The notes below the pieces were generated by a model. It made no database searches. It saw only the letters and a program-made list of their open reading frames with translations, and was not told where the DNA came from. The position numbers and the translations under genes were made by a program. Shown here one piece after another: positions 45,337 to 55,828 of a stretch of 64,000 nt of DNA (position 1 is its first letter; each line of letters starts with the position of its first letter). The DNA is from Plasmodium coatneyi (lineage: Eukaryota; Apicomplexa; Aconoidasida; Haemosporida; Plasmodiidae). Location: positions 496,001-560,000 of the forward strand of contig NC_033557.1 in the NCBI RefSeq assembly GCF_001680005.1. Reading direction: 5' to 3'.

Positions 45337-48006
45337 CTACGCATTCTTACGTCTACGAAAGAAGAGCACATTGTTTTGGTTCTTCAGGTAGCCAAAGTGG
45401 TTCCACCCCGTGCTCATCGGTATGCGTAGGTAGTACTTAACGTCGAGCTCGTGTAGAAAGGGGAACTTTTCATTGGAGAAGCAGTCATAATAATCATTTC
45501 TGTCCTTGGAGTTGCCATTAACCTTCTGATTGTCGAGGATGGACTTTACCTTTTCTTCGAAGAGTCTGCTCACTTCGATCGCTCTATACACATAATGTTC
45601 ATCCTCCGTTTTGATGAGATAGACAACGGGTCCTAGTTGCGCTGCATACTGTACATTAAACAGCTGGTGTGAGAGGAGGAAGCTTTCGTTTAATGAAAAA
45701 ACGGGTTCTAGAATTTTGGAAAAGTCAGGTGCATCTAAGATCCTTTCAAAAAACGAATCCTTTTCCCTCTTCATTTTATTCATCAGGCAAATTAATTGCT
45801 CCCTCTTCTCTCTGTCTGAGAGGTCCTCATTATATTCGCTATCGTTAAAGGGTGCGTTTCTACTTGAGAGCACAATTCTCTGCTCAGGCGGATTCATCTT
45901 TTCCAACATGTTGGTGTGTTCGATGGGATTTTCTCCACCACATTGTTCCTCTATTAATGGTCCTTCCATTGGTACTACTGACCCTTTTATGATACCATCT
46001 TCCTGTTTGACTTCCTCCCCGTTTTGAATTGCCTCTCCATCACTTCCCTTCTGGCCTCTGCTCATTGTCATAGACATAGCCGCCGGAATGGGCATTTTCA
46101 TTTTGTCTCTGTATCCCTGCTGTAGGTCCCCCTCCTCTGGAAGGTCACCCCCCCTGGACGTGTAGTAGTATTTCTCGAGGAGCTTCACCTCCGCGTGGTA
46201 GTACTCATCCGTGTCGTCCACCTCGTCAAAGATGCCAACCGATTTCAGGTTCATTAATTCGGTAAGATTAGGAAAAGGTACATCTAAGTACTTGTGTTGG
46301 ATTCTACACTTATTCCTGTATGTCTCATAATCCGCGTCGTCTATTACATTTTTCGCATGTCGGTACAGGAACATGCGGTCGATGTAGTGGTATTTCATTT
46401 CCTTGTTTTTTGCGTTTTCGATAATTTTGTTTAGTTTGCTTTTGCTAATGTAATATTCGTCGTCTGCTTCGAGCAGCTCATCGATGAAGTTCAACTCTCC
46501 CTTGCGTTGGATGTTCGTGTAGATGTCCTGGAAGAACCCCCTGCTGAAGAGGTACTCTGCATCGCTCTTCAGCGCTGAGTCTTCTTCGTTTGGGTTCATC
46601 GGCTCGACGTTCTCTACGGGAGGAGTAGGTCATAAGTGGGGAGAAAGTAAAATGTGTTGTCGAAGGAAGTGAAATATATGCGCTTTAGTAGTTCAGCATA
46701 GCAGTTTTACGGGCTGCCCCGCCGTGATGAATGTATTACCCTTCCGCTTTATATCGCCATTTTCGAACTCTTCGGCGTTTTTAAAGAAGCAAGTGTGGAA
46801 GAGAGGGTTGTCAGAGTCCTTCCCGGTGGAGCAATCCTTCTGCTGGGAATTCCTCGACCCATCCAAACGTAGACTACTGTTGTAACTTTGGGGGAGCGCT
46901 TCGCTCCTGAAGGAGTACACACTTGGTTCATTTGTGACGTCACTGTAGTAAAGTCCATTTAGAGATTTGCACCTAATGGCATCACTGTGTCTCCGGGTGT
47001 TGCTCTTGTGATTCTTTTCTCCTTCAATATATTTATTTAGGTAATTGGAGTCGGAGTGATTATATCTGTTTTGTTCCCTTAAAAACTGCGTGGTGTGTCT
47101 TCTCTTCCGTGGATGGCTTTCGATTATTTTTTCCCTCTCCTCATCATCCTTCCCTATATGATGGGTAAGACGGAGTACCCCGTAATCCATCCCAGTGGCA
47201 TTCGCCTTATACATGTCAAATTTTTTTAACACATCCGTCTCCTCCGTGGAAATACGTAGTGCACCTTTCGCATTACCAATCGGTGCAACTCCTTCTAAGT
47301 ATAACTTATTCTCCAATTCACGATCTAAGTTGAAACTAGAAATTGTGGACTCGGAGTTTATATACAAGGGAAGGGTTTCCCTAAATGTATTTTGGCTATC
47401 TGCATTTGTGTTAACATATCCTTTTGTATCCCCACTCTGGGTGGTGCTACTCAAGATATACGTTTCGTTTAAATTTCTTTTATGCCCTGTTATTTGTGGG
47501 TTCTGCAGCGTATGGTTTGACTCTGATACCTGTCCCGGATGGGCTAACTCTCCAGTGCTCCCTGCTCCCTCGAGCCTATTCAGGTAGTATGCCTTACTCA
47601 TATTCAAGTAGTTTTTTTCATTGTGTTCATACATTTCGGAGTTATTTTTTTTCATCGTTTTTTTCACTATGGATCGCACAGCGGCACTTTTCTTAATGCT
47701 CTCATCGACGCTGCTTCTGAGTTGGGTTCTGCATTTGAGTGGAGTGAACTTTTTGTTCTGATTGGACAAGCAATAGGGGGAGGAATACTTCCTCCTCTTA
47801 GTAAATGCATTGTTAAAGTTATAGTTAAGGTAATCTATGTGGTTCCTTTGGTGTGCGTTTGGTTCATTCGCAAGTGAGATGGTGCACCTCCTTTTTTTCG
47901 CCACCGGTTTGCAGTCATCACTCACTTTGGTGGGGGCGCTGTACCGTGCGCTGAATATCTTGTGGATGCTCAGGTTCATGTTGCACCCGATGTTGTCGAA
48001 CGACAT
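45337..48006 (-). CDS. Conserved Plasmodium-type protein, probable two-exon gene
   Basis: Two long minus-strand open frames, 46693-48006 and 45337-46599, lie only 93 bases apart, too close for separate Plasmodium genes. A GTAATA donor after 46740 and a pyrimidine-rich CCTACTCCTCCCGTAG acceptor before 46613 join them in matching phase (G plus AG giving Glu), predicting 847 residues: ...NGDIKRKENVEPMNPNEEDS... The N-terminal part is basic and Ser/Asn-rich (KKRRCTI, KKTMKKNN) and may be nuclear. The C-terminal part has an acidic EEDSALKSDAEYLF start, a (D)ELLEADDEYY stretch and a conserved-looking end (VYLIKTEDEHYVYRAIEVS, FGYLKNQNNVLFFRRRKNA). No family is recognised. The alternative is two genes, the second starting at 46599. 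Confidence 0.6.
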
Positions 48007-49489
48007 GGTGTATTACGTCTGGGGGAGAAGCAGTCATGCGGTGAAGCGGTATCGCCTATTGTGGTAACGCACGGAAGGTGTGAAGTGGTAGTGGGTCGTT
48101 TGTTCCAGTTAATCTGAACAAACGCCGGTTAGTTCTGCCCCTTCCTGACCGTCGTGTGCACAATCTGTTTGCGCAACTACGTTTTTCCCCCGCGGGTGTA
48201 ACTTCTACTGCTTTGCCTTCTGTGTTCCCACTTTCCCAGGAGGAAGCAAACAATCGTGCGAAAGAAACAATTTGGCTGGAGGGAACCCCTTGGGGAGTTT
48301 CCTTCACACGTGGTTGGGTGTGTGCGACCTCGCGTGGGGGATTCCGCACGGAGGTATGCAAGTGTGTAGGTGAAAGTGTGAGGCATAAACAATTGCTCGT
48401 GTGTATGCATACACGCACACTTCTAAACCTTTTCACCTTTTCGCCGTTTCGCCTTCCCTTTTTGAACTCTGGCTTCACATTGAACTGCGCATAAGCACTG
48501 GAGGGGTACGCATTCCAAAGGTACACGTTCCAACGAAGCAAAATTCTTTGCACTTCACACGGGTGGCTGGAACAATCGAGTGGAAAAGAAGCCAAAGGGG
48601 TAGTGAAAAAAAAAAAAAAAAAAATGCAAATAAAGGAAAGCTCAAAAAATGGGCCAGCAAAAAAAAAAAAAAAAACTTCCATACAATTAACAAACAAATG
48701 CGATATTATTCACCCCTTTCGAGTAAAACTGTTCAGGCTTGGACGCATGGACGAGCGTACATACGGCAACATAACACATCCCCCCTACCTCCATGCATTT
48801 CCACTTACATGCAAATGTACCATCGCACAGGCTGGTGCATTTGGTGCGCGCTCACGGGAACGAACTGCTGCCTGGACCGACTCACCCGCAACATGAAAGG
48901 GTTACGCTTCTGTTCTTTCTGCGCAAAAGGGCATATTGCTACATGCTACTATGATGACACACATTGTGGTGTGTTTCTTTTCTTTTTTTTTTTTTTTTTT
49001 TTTTTTTCCCTTTCGATTTGTTTACCAAAACGGTTTTATCTTTTGCGTCGTGGCTTCTTCCAAGCGTGGTGTGAGTAGTGCATGAGTGCGTCGAACCGGG
49101 GGGAGGGGTTCCTACGACTTCCCACCAGTTGGATGTTTATGCAGGGGGTGATCTATTTATATATATATATTTTTTTAATATAACAAAATGGAAAAAAAAG
49201 AAGAATAGCAAGTGAACAGGAGACGGGGGGGAAACTTCCCTTTTGTCGTGTGCACGTGAGCAGAAGTGAATGAAAAAGGATCGTTCCTGATAGTCATGTG
49301 TGGTTAGTTGTTTCACACGTTCGAGTTACCCTTTTTATTCATTGCGTAAACATGCATCCTTGGCATAGGTGCAACACTTGGCCCATTTCTTACATTTTTT
49401 ATTTGACCAACTACTGGTCGATGTTGCCATGCTGGCCCGCTCCGCGAACATGCTCAACTATCGAAGGCGCTTAAAACGGGGAGAAGTGG
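48007..49489. other. Divergent promoter region
   Basis: Between the starts of two genes pointing away from each other. It has A19 and A15 runs near 48606-48624 and 48660-48675 and a T24 run near 48984-49007, typical of Plasmodium promoters. No supported gene. Confidence 0.55.
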
Positions 49490-50998
49490 ATGCCTACACG
49501 TGCCCCCTGTGTCCCACTTCCCCACCGGGCATGTGCAACAATGCGATCAATGCTACCAATGCGACCAGTGCGATCGCTTTTTAGAAAGTGCATGGGGACC
49601 TTCTGCACAGTTCACCCACACGATGGAAAAGGTCAACAGTTAAATCCGTTGAGGTTCCCCGGCTCGGTTATATACGTGCATGATGAGAATGTCCATAAAT
49701 ATGAAAAGAGCATAATACAGTACCTGCATACCGACATCGTCGGGTTTGACACGGAGTTCGTTTTGGAGTTAAGTGAAGGCCGCTCTAACAATTTGGACAG
49801 CGGGAAGGTTCCCCCAAGGGGTCAACCACTTACGGACGCGATCCGCAGGAATGGGGTGCGAAATAGCATTTTATCAGGCGCATCCCCAAACAGAGTAAAT
49901 TTTAACAAGGAGACTAAGTTAAAAGGTTTCACGGCAATGTCGACAGAAGGTAATCTTTTAAAGAGAATACGCAGGAAGAACTACCCACCATGCAGTGAGA
50001 AGAAAACGCTGTGCCTGATTCAGCTCAGCGCGAAAAATCTGTGCTTCGTTTTTAACATTAACAAACTCAAGGGGAAAATCCCCATGTGCGTGAAGGAAAT
50101 TATGGAGGATGAAAAAATAAAAAAAGTTTGCCATGACATACGAAATGATAAGGATATGTTCCAAGAGCAAGATATCCAAATAAGGAACTTTTTCGATTTA
50201 TATGATTTTTGCATGCAGAATTTTCTGTACCCGCCTTCATTACAATTCTTAGTTAAATTATTTCTTAAAAAGAATTTAGAAAAACATTTTCGCTTGTCTA
50301 ACTGGTTAAGTCATGACTTGAAGGAAGAGCAAATTCTGTATGCTGCTGTGGATGCCTATGCGTCGAGGGAGGTCTATATGGTTTTAAAGGAACTGGGCAA
50401 GGTGAATCCGTCATGTGGGATGAACATCCTCCGTGTTGTAAATGAGTCGTGTGATCTGCCTTCACAGGGGAGGACTAATGTAACCTCTGCTGTGATGGAT
50501 CCCCATTTGATGACTCCAATCGATAAGGAGGAAAACCCAAGTGACGCAAAAAAGCCTTATGATGAAACCCCTCAAGGAGGAGATAGTAAAAATAATGTTT
50601 TGTCATCGAAGGCGCAGCAAAGTAGTAACACCGAAATGGTAGATGAAACGAATAGGAGCACTGCCGAAATGCACACCTCTGTCACGACGATTGAGCAGAG
50701 TGACACTACGCCGGGGAAAAACACCACCGGGATGGAAAAACAAACGTATGCATTTTTTGGAAGACACGAGATAAGCACAATTCATGAGTTAAAAAGTAAG
50801 ATTCACGTGAAATGCGCCCAACTGTGTAACATATCCTTTGTTGAAGAAATGGTGTTTGCAGGCAGTGGCTATAAAAACCGGATGTCCCTGCAGGACGTGG
50901 AGAGAGGCAGGTCCCTCATCGTGCTGCATTCGCAGGGCTTCGATGAGGAAGTCAGGTGCTGCCAGGAAATACTGAGTTACATGGACAGCGCGGCGTAG
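49490..50998 (+). CDS. DEDDy-family 3'-5' exonuclease
   Basis: A single exon of 502 codons. The exonuclease fold of the RNase D / WRN class is clear. Motif I is GFDTEF (Asp87, Glu89). It is followed by CLIQLSAKNLCFVFNI, motif II CHDIRNDKDMF (Asp216) and motif III YAAVDAYASREVY (Tyr284, Asp288), so all metal-binding acids and the YxxxD that defines DEDDy enzymes are present. Such enzymes remove nucleotides from 3' ends of DNA or RNA; the substrate is not deducible. An insertion of about 60 residues between motif I and the next strand, and an acidic Ser/Thr linker (about 320-430), are Plasmodium-like. The C-terminal 80 residues (IHELKSKIHVKCAQLCN...SLIVLHSQGF) look folded but I do not recognise them. 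The first 40 residues are Arg/Pro/Met-rich with several Met choices (49490, 49541, 49550), possibly an organelle-targeting leader. Confidence 0.88.
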   Translation: MPTRAPCVPLPHRACATMRSMLPMRPVRSLFRKCMGTFCTVHPHDGKGQQLNPLRFPGSVIYVHDENVHKYEKSIIQYLHTDIVGFDTEFVLELSEGRSNNLDSGKVPPRGQPLTDAIRRNGVRNSILSGASPNRVNFNKETKLKGFTAMSTEGNLLKRIRRKNYPPCSEKKTLCLIQLSAKNLCFVFNINKLKGKIPMCVKEIMEDEKIKKVCHDIRNDKDMFQEQDIQIRNFFDLYDFCMQNFLYPPSLQFLVKLFLKKNLEKHFRLSNWLSHDLKEEQILYAAVDAYASREVYMVLKELGKVNPSCGMNILRVVNESCDLPSQGRTNVTSAVMDPHLMTPIDKEENPSDAKKPYDETPQGGDSKNNVLSSKAQQSSNTEMVDETNRSTAEMHTSVTTIEQSDTTPGKNTTGMEKQTYAFFGRHEISTIHELKSKIHVKCAQLCNISFVEEMVFAGSGYKNRMSLQDVERGRSLIVLHSQGFDEEVRCCQEILSYMDSAA

Positions 50999-51319
50999 TT
51001 GCAGGCTACCTGTTGGAGTTGCGCGTTTCGCATTTCCTACAAGTGGCCAACTGGGATTCGCGCGCGTGTGCAATGTACGACTCACCATTTGTGCAACATT
51101 TCAGCTGGCTAGCTATTTTTTTTTTTTTTTTTTTAAAAAAATATGCACATAACTGTTGCGAAGAAGGAAAAAAAAGCTGACCCGTTCAGGTGTTTTTTTC
51201 TTTTTTCCCCGTTCCGTTTGTCTTAAAAATGTGAAGCGTAATGTGCGTAGGGGGGTTCCCCAGCGTGGACACAACCCGACGGTCAATGGTAGACGGTCCA
51301 AATGGCGCAAGTTGACCCA
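50999..51319. other. Convergent 3' region
   Basis: About 320 bases between two stop codons, with a T18/A6 run near 51117-51141. No gene is seen. Confidence 0.6.
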
Positions 51320-53383
51320 TCAGGGGAAGGAAAAGTGGCTCTTGTTCTTGGAGGGGTAAGACACGGAGTAGTTCAAAATGCAGTCGTATATAAAGGTGGG
51401 GGTGACGAACAAGGGGAGCTTCTTCTTTTTCTGCTTGCCCTGCAGCGAGTTGTAAAAGTCGACGGCATTCGGATCGTTGCAGTTGGCAATGACAATATAC
51501 TCGGCATCAAGGGGGTCCTTCACAATCTTCCCTTCGCCAAGAGTTATTAAAGCTTTACACAAAAATAGCGCATCGTAATAATTGGACTGTTTCACACTCC
51601 CAATGTTGAATATGTAGAAAAATTGTTTGCTGAACAGTCTATCGTGCGCTAGCTTTTGTCTGGTGTTGAAATTTTTGTTTCTTACGATGAATTCATTTTC
51701 AGTGCAAATGTTGTTCCAGTAGACGTCGGTGTACTCTGGCCACCTTTGAAATTTCTTCAAAATGAGGTCAATTGCTTTTTCCTTCAGCATGTACACATCG
51801 CTAACGAGGCTACACAAAATTTTGGGGTCATATAAATCGACGTGTTCCTTCTCATCGGGGACGATACAAAAACTTATTTTGTTCCATTCGTTTATGTCAC
51901 TTGGCATGTCGTAAATTTCGATTCCTTTTGTTCCTGCACCATTTTTCGTTATTAGTCCCTTTGGGTCATAGGTATAATTTGGAGGTTTCAAATGTTTGAG
52001 TTTGTTCAGTTTGTTGTAGATGATATCTCTGTAGTAGTTGTTTGCCGCTCCGATGAGTTTTATTTTATTCACTTGTTCCCTTCCTTCGTAGTAACTTGCA
52101 TCCACGTTGTGCGACAGTTCGTCTGAGTAGGACGAGTCCGTACTTTCGTAGCAAATGTTCAAATTGCAATTTTGCTTTGTCTTCTTTATTTCGCTGGTTG
52201 GTAGTTTCCTCTTTCTTTTTAACGAACTAATTTTGGTGTCGCCCTTTTTGGAACTAGCCAAAGTGACGATGGAGGTGCTCCCCAAGGAGGCGCCTCCCTC
52301 CACCACCAGCTGCTGCTTAGCAAACTTGTAACAGTCGTAGTAGGAGCACAACTTATAATCTAACCCCTTGATGACACTAGTGTGGAATGTTTTAAAATTC
52401 GTTTTCTTCACCGTCCAAATGTTTTCCGTTTTGTCCCAGTGGAAGAGGTTAAGCTCCTTCATTTTGCGGACCACCTCCTCATTGTATGGTACGATTTTTA
52501 CTTGCACCGAGTCGCTCCTCACCGGGTTGTGCACGATTATGTGTTGCATGGCGAACATGGTGCTCTTCGAGACGTGTTCGACGAATCCGCGCTTGTCCTT
52601 GCGAGAGAAGAGGGCCACGTCGTACTGGTTGGCCGGGTTGGCTGGGTTGGCTGGGTTGGCTGGGTTGGCTGGGTTGGCTTGGTTGGCCACATTCGCTGTC
52701 TGATTTGCACTGGGGGTGGATGGGCCTTCCCTGCCCGTCTCCCCCACGTTCGTTTCGTTGGGCGGTTCATTGATCGGTTTGTTAAGTGGCTGCTTGGTGG
52801 TTTGCCCTCCTGCCTCCCTCGCAGAGGCGAAGTGGCTAAACAACTTGCACAGGTAGTACAAAACTGTGTCACTGACCGTGCCGCCCAGAAAAATGGTCAG
52901 CTTTGTCATCTCGTAGATGTAAAATAGAGGAATGTGCCAGACCTTTTTCTCACTTTCCCACTTCACATTTCGGCAGTGGACCTTAAAGTAGGAAGTGATC
53001 GTTTTATTTTCGTTTGTATACTTGAGTTTCAACACCAGGTGTCCCTTCTTATCATCCATCACGTTACTACAGGAAGCGTTGTTATAAAGGATGTAGTTGT
53101 AAATGTTGCTGACCTCGATGTGTGTCCAGCTGCTTAGGAAGTCCGTTGTCCTCCTCTTTTCGTCCATTAAATTGTTTAAATAAAAATCGAAGTTATTTCT
53201 TTCCTTTTCATTTATATACACGTCCAGAAATATATCATCTGGAAGGAACATTTTTTCAAGACTCACTAAATTTTTATCCAAAGTTTTCCCCTCGACCTTT
53301 TTGAAATAATGCGTCCTGACAAACCCGTTGTCCTCTTCCCCTTTCTGGTACTTGGCTAGCAGGGCACAATCCCGATGGCTCAT
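51320..53383 (-). CDS. Protein with C-terminal BRCT-like domain
   Basis: A single exon of 687 codons. The last 110 residues look like a BRCT module: FFYIFNIGSV, a helix YYDALFLCKALITLGEGKIV, DPLDAEYIVIAN, then PLFVTPTFIYDCILNYSVSYP, where the aromatic-x-x-x-Cys of the last BRCT helix is present as F-I-Y-D-C. BRCT domains bind phosphoproteins in DNA damage responses. The rest is unknown: a hydrophilic N-terminus, a Lys/Ser-rich basic linker near 380-420 (SLKRKRKLPTSEIKKTKQN) and a possible second divergent BRCT around 285-345. A short NPANPANPANPANP repeat lies at about residues 235-253, encoded by a 9-bp tandem unit (52625-52685). Ligase, polymerase and XRCC1-type proteins carry such domains, but no catalytic motif is visible. 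Confidence 0.7.
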   Translation of the reverse strand: MSHRDCALLAKYQKGEEDNGFVRTHYFKKVEGKTLDKNLVSLEKMFLPDDIFLDVYINEKERNNFDFYLNNLMDEKRRTTDFLSSWTHIEVSNIYNYILYNNASCSNVMDDKKGHLVLKLKYTNENKTITSYFKVHCRNVKWESEKKVWHIPLFYIYEMTKLTIFLGGTVSDTVLYYLCKLFSHFASAREAGGQTTKQPLNKPINEPPNETNVGETGREGPSTPSANQTANVANQANPANPANPANPANPANQYDVALFSRKDKRGFVEHVSKSTMFAMQHIIVHNPVRSDSVQVKIVPYNEEVVRKMKELNLFHWDKTENIWTVKKTNFKTFHTSVIKGLDYKLCSYYDCYKFAKQQLVVEGGASLGSTSIVTLASSKKGDTKISSLKRKRKLPTSEIKKTKQNCNLNICYESTDSSYSDELSHNVDASYYEGREQVNKIKLIGAANNYYRDIIYNKLNKLKHLKPPNYTYDPKGLITKNGAGTKGIEIYDMPSDINEWNKISFCIVPDEKEHVDLYDPKILCSLVSDVYMLKEKAIDLILKKFQRWPEYTDVYWNNICTENEFIVRNKNFNTRQKLAHDRLFSKQFFYIFNIGSVKQSNYYDALFLCKALITLGEGKIVKDPLDAEYIVIANCNDPNAVDFYNSLQGKQKKKKLPLFVTPTFIYDCILNYSVSYPSKNKSHFSFP
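52625..52685. repeat. In-frame 9-bp coding repeat (Asn-Pro-Ala)
   Basis: GTTGGCTGG repeats about six times inside the BRCT-like gene, giving Asn-Pro-Ala units on the minus strand. Length variation between isolates would stay in frame. Confidence 0.85.
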
Positions 53384-54676
53384 TTTGTCCGTTTGGGTGG
53401 TAAAACTGAAAGATTGGGGGAAGGAGGGAGGTCACCACGGAAATACAAGTCCCTCTGCTCAATCGTCCTGTATATTGGTTTCTTTACTGGGCTACTCGTG
53501 GAAAAAAAAGCCGTCTGTGTGACCTGGCTCTCTCCAGCGATTTGGTAAGGTTATGCAGAGTGTACAAACATGTGTATTAGTGTGCGGAAAGTTGCGAATG
53601 CTTGTGTATTTTTTTTTTTTTTTTTAGTGAGACTTGTGCTCGATCGGTTGTTCAGTGCGCGGCCAACCTGGTGACTCGCACAGGTTGGCGGATGCCGCTT
53701 TGAGGTGATCGGTCAGCTGGCCGAGCGGAAAAGAAAAAAATAAAATAAATAAAATAAAATGAACAAAATGAACGAATTATGAACAAAGGTGTCCCCTTTC
53801 GTGCCGCCTCGTTACGCTTCGCCCGTTCCCCTCTTCCGGAAAATTCGCCGCAACAAATTCGGAGGAACGATCTACACCTTTGCACCTCGCCCGCGTGGTA
53901 CTACCAAAGTACGGGGGGCATACCAATAAGCGCGGAAGCGTCTTGGAGCTCTTTTCCCCCTTTTGTTTGGGGCTTCCTCGTGGGGAGACAAAACACCTCC
54001 AACTTGTAGCATCGTCAAAGGGAAAAAAAAAAGCGGGTCAGGGAGCACCCCTCCATGCGTTGTATACCCTGCGGTATGAAAAACCATCCCTCGTTTCAAC
54101 GCTGGTGAGAAGCACACTTTATGACAACCAGCGTCAATCACTACTCCAATAAGGGGTTACCCAGTATTGTCTTACACGAACTGATATCCACGTAACCCCT
54201 ACTTGTGCGCACCAATATTGAGTACATGCGGGTTCTACCTCCTCCACTTTTTCCGCGTCATCGCATACTGCAAATAAAGATAAAGGTTGAACACGTGTCG
54301 GTATTCACAACTGTTACATGGTAATCATCCTTTCAGGTGCATGCACAAAAAGGAGAGAGAAAAAAAAATTGACAAACGGTTCGCAGATATGCGTGATGTA
54401 TGGAGTAATTTCATGCATGAGATAACATTTAAAAAAAAAAAAAAAAAAAAAGTTGTTAATTGGGGAGGGGTGATGCTACCGATCGTGGGGATCACCGCTT
54501 CCTAGTCTTTTCTTTTTCACCCCCCGTCCGTGTTGGCTCACCCGCAGGGAGTAAACACAAAAGCAGGCGAGCCACCTAAGCCCCTTCTCTGCCTTCACGC
54601 GTGTAGATGATTGACCATCAATGCATGACGACCGCAACAGGAAAAAAGAGAATTTCACCTCTCGACTGGGGGTGCA
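53384..54676. other. Intergenic region
   Basis: The 5' flank of the BRCT-like gene and 3' flank of the V-ATPase gene, both on the minus strand. Homopolymer runs lie at 53610-53626 and 54430-54450. No supported gene. Confidence 0.55.
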
Positions 54677-55828
54677 TCATATTTTGAAGGACACCGAAAC
54701 ATAGGGGTATATCTCTTCATCATTCTCATCGGAACGCTTAATGTAATTCTTTCCTATCGAGTCGGTGGTGGAAAATATATCATATAATTTTTTGCGCACT
54801 TTTTTTTCCTTGCTTTCCCCGTTGATGCGTATGCTGAAGGAGGCAAAGTTAGGGGGCACTCCAAAGCGAAGGACCGATTCGCAGAAGACCCTCAAAATGT
54901 TAATATGAATGAAGGCGCTAAAAATATCTGAAAAAGCAGCTAAACACATCCTACGTAGGAACGTCTCTTGTCGTATAATTTCCGCCTCTACCTTGGTCCT
55001 ACTCTCCATAACGTCGTTGTACTTCTTCTCGTCATACTTAAAAGACTTTACAACGAATTTTTTCAATTTTGCCGCTTCTTTAAAACTTTCGGCAAATTTT
55101 CTAAAAACGTAAACCTTCCAGAGGGTGTTTCCATCCTTGTCCACTAACCCTTTGAACTGTTCCGTCGATCTGGGGACAACATATTCTGAGAATTTTTCAT
55201 AGCTAGCTAGCCATTCCTCAACAGAGTTCTTTGGGATGTACGCAATTAATGTTGTTAAGTATTCTGTCTCCATAAAGTCTGCCTGGCTAACCGTCTGTGG
55301 AGTCAAAATTTCATTTAAATTTTTTAGGAAAAAATTATTCGTATCCGTTTTTGGAATATCTTTTTTTTTTTTTTCTTTTAAATCGTTCAGCATGTTAGAC
55401 TTTATATGAATTTCGTCCGACAGCTTGGTAATATTGTTTACCATCACGTCGATGGTGTCTGTCAAGGACCTGTTCCGTGGGTACTTGGCGTCGTCCCAAC
55501 TGAAGCGCCTTATGTACTGATCAATGTTAATATGCTGCCGCTGGTATATAATTTTTAGCTCTATATTTTCATCATACTCTTTTGCAAGTTTTTCTATTTT
55601 TTTTAAACACCCATAGGCGTAACTGTCGTACTTTTGCAGGTCGTCTGCACATTTGAGCAAGTCGTCGAAGGAACAGAACTTGAGGTTGGTTGGGACATCC
55701 AGGATGTTCGTGTCGATGCACACGTGGCTACCCAAAAGCCGGTTCTTCAGGATCGTGTAGATGTACTCTCGGCTCGTGTTGTCTCTCGTGGAGCACGCGA
55801 TGAACAGGCACATGGGCGATTCGCTCAT
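54677..55828 (-). CDS. V-type proton ATPase subunit C
   Basis: A single exon of 383 residues, the usual length for the subunit (about 380-390). Subunit C is a peripheral stalk component bridging the V1 and Vo sectors of the proton pump and helps control their assembly. In Plasmodium the pump acidifies the food vacuole and acts at the parasite plasma membrane. Recognisable segments are an N-terminal YIYTILKNRLLGSHVCIDTNILDVP, RFSWDDAKYPRNRSLTDTID, ETEYLTTLIAYIPKNSVEEWLASYE, VVPRSTEQFKGLVDKDGNTLWKV and VYVFRKFAESFKEAA. Near the C-terminus are AFSDIFSAFIHINILRVFCESVLRFGVPPNF and a closing YPYVSVSFKI. These run through the whole head-neck-foot structure, so the gene looks complete. A T12 run (55362-55373) encodes a Lys-rich loop in the middle. 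Confidence 0.95.
   Translation of the reverse strand: MSESPMCLFIACSTRDNTSREYIYTILKNRLLGSHVCIDTNILDVPTNLKFCSFDDLLKCADDLQKYDSYAYGCLKKIEKLAKEYDENIELKIIYQRQHINIDQYIRRFSWDDAKYPRNRSLTDTIDVMVNNITKLSDEIHIKSNMLNDLKEKKKKDIPKTDTNNFFLKNLNEILTPQTVSQADFMETEYLTTLIAYIPKNSVEEWLASYEKFSEYVVPRSTEQFKGLVDKDGNTLWKVYVFRKFAESFKEAAKLKKFVVKSFKYDEKKYNDVMESRTKVEAEIIRQETFLRRMCLAAFSDIFSAFIHINILRVFCESVLRFGVPPNFASFSIRINGESKEKKVRKKLYDIFSTTDSIGKNYIKRSDENDEEIYPYVSVSFKI

Noticed and set aside
48056..48697. 213-codon minus-strand frame in the divergent promoter
   Set aside because: It runs through two poly-T tracts as Phe runs and has no motif; it lies in the expected promoter region.
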